From: Paracoccus onchidii
Lineage (GTDB): Bacteria > Pseudomonadota > Alphaproteobacteria > Rhodobacterales > Rhodobacteraceae
Length of the DNA stretch: 64,000 nt
Assembly: GCF_028294535.1 (NCBI RefSeq)
Contig: NZ_JAQBIE010000012.1
Coordinates: 1 to 64,000 of the forward strand
Direction: 5' to 3'
Each line of letters opens with the position of its first letter. Position 1 is the stretch's first letter. The notes under the pieces are model-generated. The model was given only the letters and a program-made list of their open reading frames with translations, was not told where the DNA came from and did not search any database. Shown in pieces: positions 1 to 7,725 of this stretch. The translations under genes were made by a program, and so were the position numbers.

Positions 1-335
1 AAATGGATGTTGCCCAGATCATCGAAGAAAACTTCACTGACATCCAACGACTAGCCGATGCCGAACGGCCCCAGCCCAACAACTTCGAATCCTGGCTCAT
101 GCGCAGGCTGGCCGACAAACTCTGCTGCCCGAAGCAGCGCCCGGTCGCTTGCGGGGGAGGGCAAACCCGATTGGCGGTCGATGTGCCTTGCGCACTGTGC
201 AACTCAGCTATTCTTCAAACGCAGCCGAGGTTGAAATTTTGCCCTCGGGACTGTATCTGCCCGATCACGCGCTGATGAGCGGCGCAGATCGCATGACGAA
301 TATCTGAACCTTCCTCTTCAGGCGGACCTGACTGC
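1..335. other. Gene-poor left edge upstream of the RND pump genes
   Basis: No convincing gene is seen in this stretch. A plus-strand frame is open from position 3 to 275, but its 90-residue product is cysteine-rich and low in complexity and resembles nothing I recognise. On the minus strand a frame runs from about 203 down to a TAG at 51-53. Its C-terminal residues (ending FEVVGLGPFGIG) look more protein-like, but it has no ATG and is cut by an upstream TGA, so it may be a gene remnant. The region probably also carries the promoter of the pump operon. I did not find a clear -35/-10 pair. Confidence 0.4.
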
Positions 336-1514
336 ATGAAAACGCTGATCCGAACCTTCGCACTGGCCGGAGCGGCCGCAGCATTGGCCCTTGTTTCGCC
401 TGTGTCGGCACAGGCCCCCGAAGGCGAAGCGCTGCCGACGGCCGTGACGGTGGTCACGCTGCAGGCGCAGGATGTTACTTTGACCTCCAGTTTGCCCGGA
501 CGGGTCGTATCGGCCGCCGAGGCCGAAGTGCGGCCACAGGTCGGCGGCCTGATCATTGAACGGCTGTTCGACGAGGGCAGCGAGGTGTCCGAAGGGGACC
601 CGCTCTATCGGATTGATGCGCGCAGCTATGAAGCGGCGTTAGCACAGGCCGAAGCGTCGCTGGCACAGGCCAAGGCGCAGGCCGATGAAGCACGCCGCGA
701 AGCCGAACGTGTCGCCGAATTGCGCGAACGTCGCGTTGCAAGTGAACAGACCGAAGACAGCGCCATTGCTGCCCGCGATGCCGCCGAGGCATCGGTGAAG
801 GCGGCCGAAGCGCAGTTGCAGGCCGCCCGGATCGATCTGGATCGCACCACGGTGACCGCGCCCATTGACGGGGTGATCGGGCTGGCGCTGGTCAGTCAGG
901 GGGCGCTGGTGACGGCGGGGCAGGCGACGCCGCTGGCGGTGATCCGCGGCATTGATCCGGTGCGGGTCGATGTGACGCAATCGGCCGCCGAGATCATCCG
1001 CTGGCAGCGCAAGGGCGCCGAGGCCGCGCTGGCGCCGGGCGCCGACCGCACGGTCAAGCTGCGCCTTGCGGATGGATCGTTCTATGAAAATACCGGGTCG
1101 CTGACCGCAGCTGAACCGCATGTCGACGAAACGACCGGGGTCGTGACCCTGCGAATGCAGTTTGACAACCCCGACAACTTGCTGCTTCCGGGCATGTATG
1201 TGTTGGCCGACATTCCCCAGGCGGTTCTCAACGATGCGATTTTGGCCCCGCAAGAAGGCGTGACACGGGATCGCCGCGGCCGGCCTGTTGCCATGGTGGT
1301 CAACGCGGAAAATGTCGTCGAAGAACGCCAGCTCGAGATTTTGCAGGACCTCGATAGCCGCTGGGTCGTCAGCAGCGGCCTGGAGGACGGCGACCGTATC
1401 GTGGTTGCCGGATTGCAGAAAATCGGTGTCGGGATGACCGTCGCCCCCGAAGAACGGCAGCCGGCCGATCAAGACCAGGCTTCGGCGGCATCAACCGAAA
1501 CCGCCGCAGACTGA
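336..1514 (+). CDS. acrA: RND efflux pump periplasmic adaptor (AcrA/MexA type)
   Basis: This 392-residue protein is a membrane fusion protein linking an inner-membrane RND pump to an outer-membrane channel. It begins with a signal peptide (residues 1-26, ending SAQA). There is no lipobox cysteine, so unlike E. coli AcrA it is probably not a lipoprotein. The lipoyl/barrel-sandwich half-motif RVVSAAEAEVRPQVGG comes next, then an Ala/Glu-rich alpha-helical hairpin (about 100-165), then the second lipoyl half (TVTAPIDGVIG), the beta-barrel and the membrane-proximal domain. The pump gene follows 43 bp downstream, so the two are almost certainly co-transcribed. No TetR-type regulator or TolC gene is adjacent. 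The acrA name is by family; the substrate is unknown. Confidence 0.9.
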   Translation: MKTLIRTFALAGAAAALALVSPVSAQAPEGEALPTAVTVVTLQAQDVTLTSSLPGRVVSAAEAEVRPQVGGLIIERLFDEGSEVSEGDPLYRIDARSYEAALAQAEASLAQAKAQADEARREAERVAELRERRVASEQTEDSAIAARDAAEASVKAAEAQLQAARIDLDRTTVTAPIDGVIGLALVSQGALVTAGQATPLAVIRGIDPVRVDVTQSAAEIIRWQRKGAEAALAPGADRTVKLRLADGSFYENTGSLTAAEPHVDETTGVVTLRMQFDNPDNLLLPGMYVLADIPQAVLNDAILAPQEGVTRDRRGRPVAMVVNAENVVEERQLEILQDLDSRWVVSSGLEDGDRIVVAGLQKIGVGMTVAPEERQPADQDQASAASTETAAD

Positions 1515-1557
1515 ATTTCCGGGCTGGGCGCCCCCAACTGATCAGAACGAGATCCTC

Positions 1558-4500
1558 ATGGCACGTTTCTTCATCGACCGTCCGGTTTTTGCCTGGGTGA
1601 TCTCGATCATCATCATGGGCATCGGGGTCCTTTCGATCCTGACCCTTCCGGTCGCGCAATATCCCCAGATTGCGCCGCCTTCGGTGTCGGTCAGCGCGAC
1701 CTATCCCGGTGCGTCGGCCGATACGATCACCAACACCGTCACCCAGGTCATCGAACAGCAGATGACGGGGCTGGACGGGCTGCGCTATATGTCGTCCAGC
1801 GCGACGTCATCGGGCACTTCGTCGACAACGCTGACCTTCGAAACCGGCACCGATGTCGATATTGCGCAGGTCCAGGTCCAGAACAAGCTGTCACAGGCCA
1901 CGCCATTGCTGCCCGAGGCCGTGCAGCGACAAGGTGTGACGGTCGAGAAATCATCGGCGGGTTTTCTGGTCGTGATCGGTCTGATCGGCGATGAAAACTA
2001 TGACCAGACCGACCTGTCGGACTATATGGTCACCAATCTTGTCGACGATCTCAGCCGGGTCGAAGGCGTTGGCAGCGTGCAGGTATTCGGGTCGAAATAT
2101 GCCATGCGCATCTGGCTGGACCCATCCAAGCTGGCATCCTATGAAATCGCACCCTCGGATGTCGTCGCGGCGGTGTCGGCACAGAACACCCAGATTTCCG
2201 CCGGAGCCTTCGGCAGCCGCCCGACCCTGGAAGGCCAGCAGCTGAATGCGACCGTGACCGCGCAATCGCTGTTGTCGACGCCCGAGGATTTTCGTCAGAT
2301 CGTTCTGCGCGCCGAGGAAAACGGCGGTCTGGTGCTGTTGCAGGACGTCGCGCGCGTCGAGGTCGGGTCCGAAAGCTATGCGGCCGAAGCCACCTATAAC
2401 GGGCGTCCTGCCGCCGGTATGGCAATCAGCCTGGCACCGGGCGCGAATGCGCTGGACACGTCAGAACGCGTCAAGGAACGCATGAACGAATTCGCCGAGT
2501 TTTTCCCCGAAGGCGTCGATTACGTCATACCGTTTGACACGACGCCCTTCGTCGAGATCTCGATCGAAGAGGTGATACATACATTGGTCGAGGCCATCAT
2601 TCTGGTCTTCATCGTGATGTATGTCTTTTTGCAAAGCTGGCGTGCGACGCTGATCCCGACGCTGGCGGTGCCGATTGTTCTGTTGGGAACCTTCGGGATC
2701 ATGGCTGCGCTTGGGTTCTCGATCAACACGCTGACGATGCTTGCCATGGTTCTGGCGATCGGCCTGTTGGTCGATGACGCCATTGTCGTTGTCGAAAACG
2801 TCGAACGCCTGATGGAAGAAGAGGGCCTGTCACCCCGTGATGCGACCCGCAAATCGATGGGCCAGATTACCGGCGCCCTTGTCGGGATCGCGCTGGTCCT
2901 GTCGGCGGTGTTTGTGCCGATGGCGTTTTTCGGGGGGTCTACGGGGGTCATTTACCAGCAATTCGCGATCACCATCGTTTCCGCGATGGGGCTTTCGGTG
3001 GTTGTGGCCATGACCCTGACCCCTGCGCTTTGCGCGTCGATGTTGCGGCCGGCCCATGGTGAAAAGCGCGGCTTTTTCGGGCTGTTCAACCGCGGGTTCG
3101 ACCGCACGACGCGCAGCTATACGGGCACGGTGGGCTGGATGGTGCGGCGTCCGTTCCGGATGCTGCTGATCTATGCGGGTCTTGGTGCGGTGATGGCGCT
3201 GCTGTTCGTGCGGACCCCCGAAGGCTTCTTGCCCGACGAGGATCAGGGTATCATGTTCGTGCTGGTCAATGCGCCCACCGGGGCGACCAGCGAACGGACC
3301 AATGACGTGCTGGATCAGGTGCGCGACTATATGCTGGAACAGGAAGGCGAGATCGTTGAATCCGTGTTCGCCGTGTCTGGTTTCAGCTTTGTCGGGCAGG
3401 GGCAGAATGTGGGCATGGCCTTTGTCAGACTGACCGATTGGGACGAGCGCACCAACCCCGCGCAAGGGGTGCAGGCACTGGCCGGGCGCGCCTTCGGGGC
3501 ATTCAGCCAGATCCGTGATGCGCTGGTCTTCCCGATCGTGCCCCCATCGGTGATCGAGCTTGGCAATGTTTCGGGCTTTGATTTCTATTTGCAGGCGCGT
3601 GCCGGCCAGAGCCACGAACAATTGCTGGAGGCCCGCAACCAGTTGCTGGGCATGGCCAGCCAAAGCCCGCTGATTGCCCAGGTTCGGCCCTCTGGTCTGG
3701 AGGACGCGGCGCAGTTCCAGTTGAATGTCGATTGGCGCAAGGCCGGGGCCATGGGCGTGACGGCGACCGATGTTGCCGATCTGCTGCAGATCGCCTGGAC
3801 CGGATCCTATGTGAACGACTTTATCGATCGCGGCAGGATCAAACGTGTCTATGTGCAGGGCGAGGCATCGGCGCGGTCCGGTCCCAGTGATCTGGACAAG
3901 TGGCGCGTGCGCAACGCCAGCGGCGGATTGGTGCCGTTTTCGAACTTTGCCGAAGGTGAATGGACCTATGGGCCGCAGGGCCTGAACCGTTACAACGGCC
4001 TGCCTGCCATGCAGATTCAAGGCAGCCCCGCCCCCGGCGTCAGCTCGGGCGAGGCGATGGCCGAGATCGAACGGCTCGTTGCGCAGTTGCCCGGCGGTTT
4101 CTATCCGGCCTGGACCGGCCTTTCCCTCGAGGAACGCGAATCCGGCGACCAGACGACTTTGCTTTATGCGTTGTCATTGATGGCGGTGTTCCTGTGTCTT
4201 GCGGCATTGTATGAAAGCTGGTCGATCCCGTTTGCGGTCATCCTGGTCATGCCGATCGGCGTTCTGGGTGCCTTGACGGGGGCTTGGGTCGGCCAGTTCG
4301 ACAATGGTGTGTTCTTCCAGGTCGGCTTGCTGACCGTGATCGGTCTGACCGGCAAGAACGCGATCCTCATTGTCGAATTCGCGCGCGAGCAATCCGAAGA
4401 AGGGGTGCCGCTCTACAAGGCGGTGGTCGAAGCCGCACGACAGCGTTTCCGCCCGATCATGATGACCTCTATTGCCTTCTCGCTGGGGGTGTTGCCCTTG

Positions 4501-4692
4501 GTTCTGTCGACGGGGGCGGGTGCGAATGGCCGAAACACCATTGGCGCAACCGTGCTGGGGGGAACCCTGGCGGCGACCGCGATGGGCATTCTGTTTGCAC
4601 CTTTGTTCTATGTGCTGATGCGCCGGCTGTTGGGGCGTCAGGATGATCTGGAAGAGAATGCGCCGGCGCAAACGACCGGTCAGAACGTCTGA
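1558..4692 (+). CDS. acrB: RND multidrug efflux transporter (AcrB/MexB, HAE1 family)
   Basis: A 1044-residue inner-membrane proton/drug antiporter of normal length for the HAE1 family. It starts with the typical MARFFIDRPVFAWVISII segment. Two large periplasmic loops alternate with two six-helix bundles. The TM4 proton-relay motif GLLVDDAIVVVEN is intact, with paired aspartates at residues 406-407. The second repeat carries GLTGKNAILIVEFA. The ATG follows a purine-rich stretch after the acrA stop, which indicates an operon. It probably exports hydrophobic or amphipathic toxic compounds through a TolC-like channel encoded elsewhere. Nothing in the sequence tells the substrate. Confidence 0.93.
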   Translation: MARFFIDRPVFAWVISIIIMGIGVLSILTLPVAQYPQIAPPSVSVSATYPGASADTITNTVTQVIEQQMTGLDGLRYMSSSATSSGTSSTTLTFETGTDVDIAQVQVQNKLSQATPLLPEAVQRQGVTVEKSSAGFLVVIGLIGDENYDQTDLSDYMVTNLVDDLSRVEGVGSVQVFGSKYAMRIWLDPSKLASYEIAPSDVVAAVSAQNTQISAGAFGSRPTLEGQQLNATVTAQSLLSTPEDFRQIVLRAEENGGLVLLQDVARVEVGSESYAAEATYNGRPAAGMAISLAPGANALDTSERVKERMNEFAEFFPEGVDYVIPFDTTPFVEISIEEVIHTLVEAIILVFIVMYVFLQSWRATLIPTLAVPIVLLGTFGIMAALGFSINTLTMLAMVLAIGLLVDDAIVVVENVERLMEEEGLSPRDATRKSMGQITGALVGIALVLSAVFVPMAFFGGSTGVIYQQFAITIVSAMGLSVVVAMTLTPALCASMLRPAHGEKRGFFGLFNRGFDRTTRSYTGTVGWMVRRPFRMLLIYAGLGAVMALLFVRTPEGFLPDEDQGIMFVLVNAPTGATSERTNDVLDQVRDYMLEQEGEIVESVFAVSGFSFVGQGQNVGMAFVRLTDWDERTNPAQGVQALAGRAFGAFSQIRDALVFPIVPPSVIELGNVSGFDFYLQARAGQSHEQLLEARNQLLGMASQSPLIAQVRPSGLEDAAQFQLNVDWRKAGAMGVTATDVADLLQIAWTGSYVNDFIDRGRIKRVYVQGEASARSGPSDLDKWRVRNASGGLVPFSNFAEGEWTYGPQGLNRYNGLPAMQIQGSPAPGVSSGEAMAEIERLVAQLPGGFYPAWTGLSLEERESGDQTTLLYALSLMAVFLCLAALYESWSIPFAVILVMPIGVLGALTGAWVGQFDNGVFFQVGLLTVIGLTGKNAILIVEFAREQSEEGVPLYKAVVEAARQRFRPIMMTSIAFSLGVLPLVLSTGAGANGRNTIGATVLGGTLAATAMGILFAPLFYVLMRRLLGRQDDLEENAPAQTTGQNV

Positions 4693-4760
4693 CCGGCCCT
4701 TGACCTGACGGCTTCCACCGGTCTTGCTGGCAATGATGATGACGCCGGACGGAGGAAGCC

Positions 4761-5648
4761 GTGATCGACAAGCTGGAAATGTTCCTGGCCGTCGCCAAGG
4801 AAGGGCATTTCGGACGCGCGGCGCAATCGCTGGGAATTACCCAGCCCACGCTGTCGGCGGGCATCAAGCAACTGGAAGAACAACTGGGCGTGCTGCTGAT
4901 CTTTCGCGGCTCGCGCTATGGTGGCCTGACGCCCGAGGGACAATCGGCGCTGATCTGGGCGCGGCGGATCGTCGGTGATACGCGGCAATTGCGCGACGAG
5001 ATGCGGACCCGCCGCCACGGTCTGTCGGGTCGGTTGCGGATCGCGGTCATTCCCACCGCGCTGACATGGGCGGCCAAGATCAGCGCACGTTTCGGGCGCG
5101 CCCATCCCAATGTCGGCTTCACGATCCTGTCGCGCACCTCGGTCGAGATTTTGCAGATGATTGATGACCTGCAGATCGATGCCGGGATTTCCTATCTGGA
5201 CAATGAACCTCTGGGCAAGGTTTCGACCGTGCCGCTTTATGATGAACGCTATATGCTGGTCTGCGAGGCGGGCAGCGATCTGGCCGCGCAGGGGCGGGCC
5301 AGTTGGGCCGATCTGGACGGGCACCGGCTGTGCCTGCTGACATCCGACATGCAGAACCGGCGGATCATCAACCGCAATCTGGCCGAGGCCGGAGTAACGC
5401 CGCAGGCGACGGTCGAAAGCAGTTCGACCGTGGTTCTGGTCTCGCATGTGCTGGAAGGGGGCTGGGTGACGATCCTGCCCGAGGACATCGCGGGCTTTCT
5501 GGCGCAGGGCAAGCCCGTGTCGCTGATCCCGCTGGATCAGCCCGAAACCACCCATGCCGTCGGTCTGGTGGCCCCCTGGCGCGAGCCGCACACCCCGGTC
5601 CTGGAGGCATTGCTGACCGAGGCGCGGCGCATGGTAGTTGATAGATAA
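4761..5648 (+). CDS. fdsR: LysR-family regulator, probable regulator of the fds operon
   Basis: A 295-residue LysR-type transcription factor. The N-terminal winged helix-turn-helix is clear (residues 1-60: MFLAVAKEGHFGRAAQSLG, ITQPTLSAGIKQLEEQLG). The C-terminal effector-binding half has the periplasmic-binding-protein-like fold pattern. I place the start at a GTG (4761) preceded by GGAGG about 6 bp upstream. It lies directly before the formate dehydrogenase genes in the same direction. The gap to fdsG holds an inverted repeat with the T-N11-A form of LysR sites. LysR regulators called FdsR are known beside fds operons in other bacteria, so control of fdsGBACD by formate or a related signal is likely but inferred. 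Confidence 0.8.
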   Translation: MIDKLEMFLAVAKEGHFGRAAQSLGITQPTLSAGIKQLEEQLGVLLIFRGSRYGGLTPEGQSALIWARRIVGDTRQLRDEMRTRRHGLSGRLRIAVIPTALTWAAKISARFGRAHPNVGFTILSRTSVEILQMIDDLQIDAGISYLDNEPLGKVSTVPLYDERYMLVCEAGSDLAAQGRASWADLDGHRLCLLTSDMQNRRIINRNLAEAGVTPQATVESSSTVVLVSHVLEGGWVTILPEDIAGFLAQGKPVSLIPLDQPETTHAVGLVAPWREPHTPVLEALLTEARRMVVDR

Positions 5649-5676
5649 TCTCTATCGATCAACGGAATTGCATTAT

Positions 5677-5689
5677 TGATTTCCAATCA
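5677..5689. promoter_or_regulatory. Candidate LysR-type box upstream of fdsG
   Basis: Inverted repeat TGATT-TCC-AATCA, 13 bp, fitting the T-N11-A pattern of LysR regulator sites. It lies 45 bp upstream of the fdsG start and just downstream of the LysR gene. Binding is inferred. Confidence 0.5.
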
Positions 5690-5734
5690 TTGAACGTGTC
5701 TGCTGGTAACCTGACGAATGTTGAAAGGCTAGCC

Positions 5735-6211
5735 ATGCATCCCAATGCGCCAGCGCCGACCACCGAGGATATTCGCGCCATCGCCGCGCCGCTTGCCTCG
5801 CTGGAAGGACCACTTCTGCCGATGTTACATGCCGTGCAAGAGGCGTATGGCCATGTCCCCGAGGCGGCCGTCCCGGTCCTGTCGGATATTCTGAACCTTG
5901 GCCGGGCCGAGGTGCATGGCGTCATCAGCTTTTACCACGATTTCCGTAAGGCCCCGGCAGGAAAGCATATTCTGAAGATCTGCCGGGCCGAGGCCTGTCA
6001 GGCGATGGGCGGCAACGGGCTGGCGCAGGCGACGCTGGACAAGCTGGGCATCGACTGGCACGGCACCACGCCCAACGGCGCGGTCACGGTTGAGCCGGTC
6101 TATTGCCTTGGCATGTGCGCCTGTGCGCCCGCCGCGATGCTGGACGACAAGGTCGTCGCGCGGCTGGACGATGCGCGGATGGACCGGCTGCTGAAAGAGG
6201 CGGGCGCATGA
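5735..6211 (+). CDS. fdsG: NAD-dependent formate dehydrogenase gamma subunit
   Basis: A 158-residue thioredoxin-like [2Fe-2S] ferredoxin subunit related to NuoE. The four cluster cysteines are visible in the pattern C-x4-C (CRAEAC, residues 83 and 88) and C-x3-C (CLGMC, residues 124 and 128). In the soluble cytoplasmic FDH complex this subunit pairs with FdsB in the NADH module. I prefer the ATG at 5735, preceded by GAAAGG, over a TTG at 5690. The stop overlaps the fdsB start by ATGA, which indicates translational coupling. Confidence 0.93.
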   Translation: MHPNAPAPTTEDIRAIAAPLASLEGPLLPMLHAVQEAYGHVPEAAVPVLSDILNLGRAEVHGVISFYHDFRKAPAGKHILKICRAEACQAMGGNGLAQATLDKLGIDWHGTTPNGAVTVEPVYCLGMCACAPAAMLDDKVVARLDDARMDRLLKEAGA

Positions 6212-7725
6212 AAATCTGGGTTCCCATGGACAGCGCCGCCAAGGCCGTCGGCGCCGATGAGGTCGCGCGCAGCATCGCCGAAACCGCCGCCTCACGCGGA
6301 ATTGACGTCCAGATCATCCGCAATGGCAGTCGCGGCATGATCTGGCTGGAACCGCTGGTCGAGGTCGAAACCGATCAGGGCCGCGTGGGTTTCGGGCCGG
6401 TTTCGGTCGAGGATGTGCCCGCGCTGCTCGAGGGCACGCTGCCGGGGCTTGGCCCGGTCGAGCAGATCCCGTTCTTTGCCCGCCAGACCCGGCTGACCTT
6501 TGCCCGCTGCGGGGTGATCGACCCGTTGGATCTGGATGATTATCAGGCGCATGGCGGTCTGGCCGGTCTGCGCCGCGCCATCGCCATGCCGCGCGAGGAT
6601 ATCGTCACCGAAGTGACCGACAGCGGCCTGCGCGGTCGCGGCGGCGCGGGCTTTCCGACCGGCATCAAGTGGAAGACGGTGATGCAGGCCGAGGCCGATC
6701 AGAAATACATCGTCTGCAACGCCGATGAAGGCGACAGCGGCACCTTTGCCGACCGCATGATCATGGAGGGCGACCCTTTCACCCTGATCGAGGGCATGGC
6801 CATCGCCGGGATCGGCGTCGGCGCGACCAGGGGCTATGTCTATCTGCGCAGTGAATATCCCGATGCGATCAAGGTGATGAATGCAGCCGTCGCCATCGCC
6901 CGCGACAGGGGGGTGCTGGGGCCACGGGTTCTGGGCTCGGACCATGCGTTCGACATGGAGATCCGCATGGGCGCAGGCGCCTATGTCTGCGGCGAGGAAA
7001 CCAGCCTGCTGAACAGTCTGGAAGGCAAGCGCGGCGTCGTGCGGGCCAAGCCGCCGCTGCCGGCGCTGGAAGGGTTTCTGGGCAAGCCCACGGTCGTCAA
7101 CAATGTCATCTCGCTGGCGACGGTGCCGGTGATCTTTGAAAAGGGCGCGGCCCATTACGCCGATTTCGGGGTCAACCGTTCGCGCGGGACGGCGACCTTG
7201 CAGATCGCGGGCAATGTCAGACAGGGCGGCCTGTTCGAATGCGCCTTTGGCATCACCCTGGGCGAGGTCGTGAACGACATCGCAGGCGGCACGGCCAGCG
7301 GGCGTCCGGTCAAGGCCGTGCAGGTCGGCGGACCCCTGGGCGCCTATATGCCGATCCAGAAATTCGATACGCCGATGGGATACGAGGAATTCGACCAGAA
7401 GGGCGGGCTGATCGGCCATGCCGGGATGGTGGTCTTTGACGACAGCGCCGACATGCTGCAAATGGCGCGTTTCGCGATGGAGTTCTGCGCCGTCGAAAGC
7501 TGTGGCAAATGCACCCCCTGCCGGATCGGCGCGGTGCGCGGCGTCGAGACCATCGACCGTATCGCCGCGGGCGATGCCGCCGCCACCGAATTGCTGACCG
7601 ACCTGTGCGAGACGATGAAGGACGGTTCGCTCTGCGCGCTTGGCGGGTTCACGCCCTTCCCGGTCATGTCCGCGTTGCAGGGCTTTCCAGACGACTTTGC
7701 GACCCAGAAGGAGGCCGCCGAATGA
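6208..7725 (+). CDS. fdsB: NAD-dependent formate dehydrogenase beta subunit (NAD/FMN-binding)
   Basis: A 505-residue NuoF/HoxF-like diaphorase subunit that passes electrons from formate to NAD+. The first 90 or so residues form a thioredoxin-like extension with no cysteines. The FMN/NAD-binding region follows, with GLRGRGGAGFPTG, the CNADEGDSGTF motif and GAGAYVCGEETSLLNSLEG. The C-terminal [4Fe-4S] site is ESCGKCTPCRIGA, with a fourth cysteine near SLCALGGF. The start at 6208 overlaps the fdsG stop (ATGA), and the stop overlaps fdsA in the same way. Confidence 0.94.
   Translation: MKIWVPMDSAAKAVGADEVARSIAETAASRGIDVQIIRNGSRGMIWLEPLVEVETDQGRVGFGPVSVEDVPALLEGTLPGLGPVEQIPFFARQTRLTFARCGVIDPLDLDDYQAHGGLAGLRRAIAMPREDIVTEVTDSGLRGRGGAGFPTGIKWKTVMQAEADQKYIVCNADEGDSGTFADRMIMEGDPFTLIEGMAIAGIGVGATRGYVYLRSEYPDAIKVMNAAVAIARDRGVLGPRVLGSDHAFDMEIRMGAGAYVCGEETSLLNSLEGKRGVVRAKPPLPALEGFLGKPTVVNNVISLATVPVIFEKGAAHYADFGVNRSRGTATLQIAGNVRQGGLFECAFGITLGEVVNDIAGGTASGRPVKAVQVGGPLGAYMPIQKFDTPMGYEEFDQKGGLIGHAGMVVFDDSADMLQMARFAMEFCAVESCGKCTPCRIGAVRGVETIDRIAAGDAAATELLTDLCETMKDGSLCALGGFTPFPVMSALQGFPDDFATQKEAAE

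Noticed and set aside
3..275. 90-residue open frame at the left edge
   Set aside because: Low-complexity, cysteine-rich product with no family resemblance. It ends before the pump operon and has no good ribosome site.
2830..4020. 396-residue minus-strand frame opposite acrB
   Set aside because: A complementary-frame artefact of GC-rich codon use; the plus-strand transporter is fully conserved.
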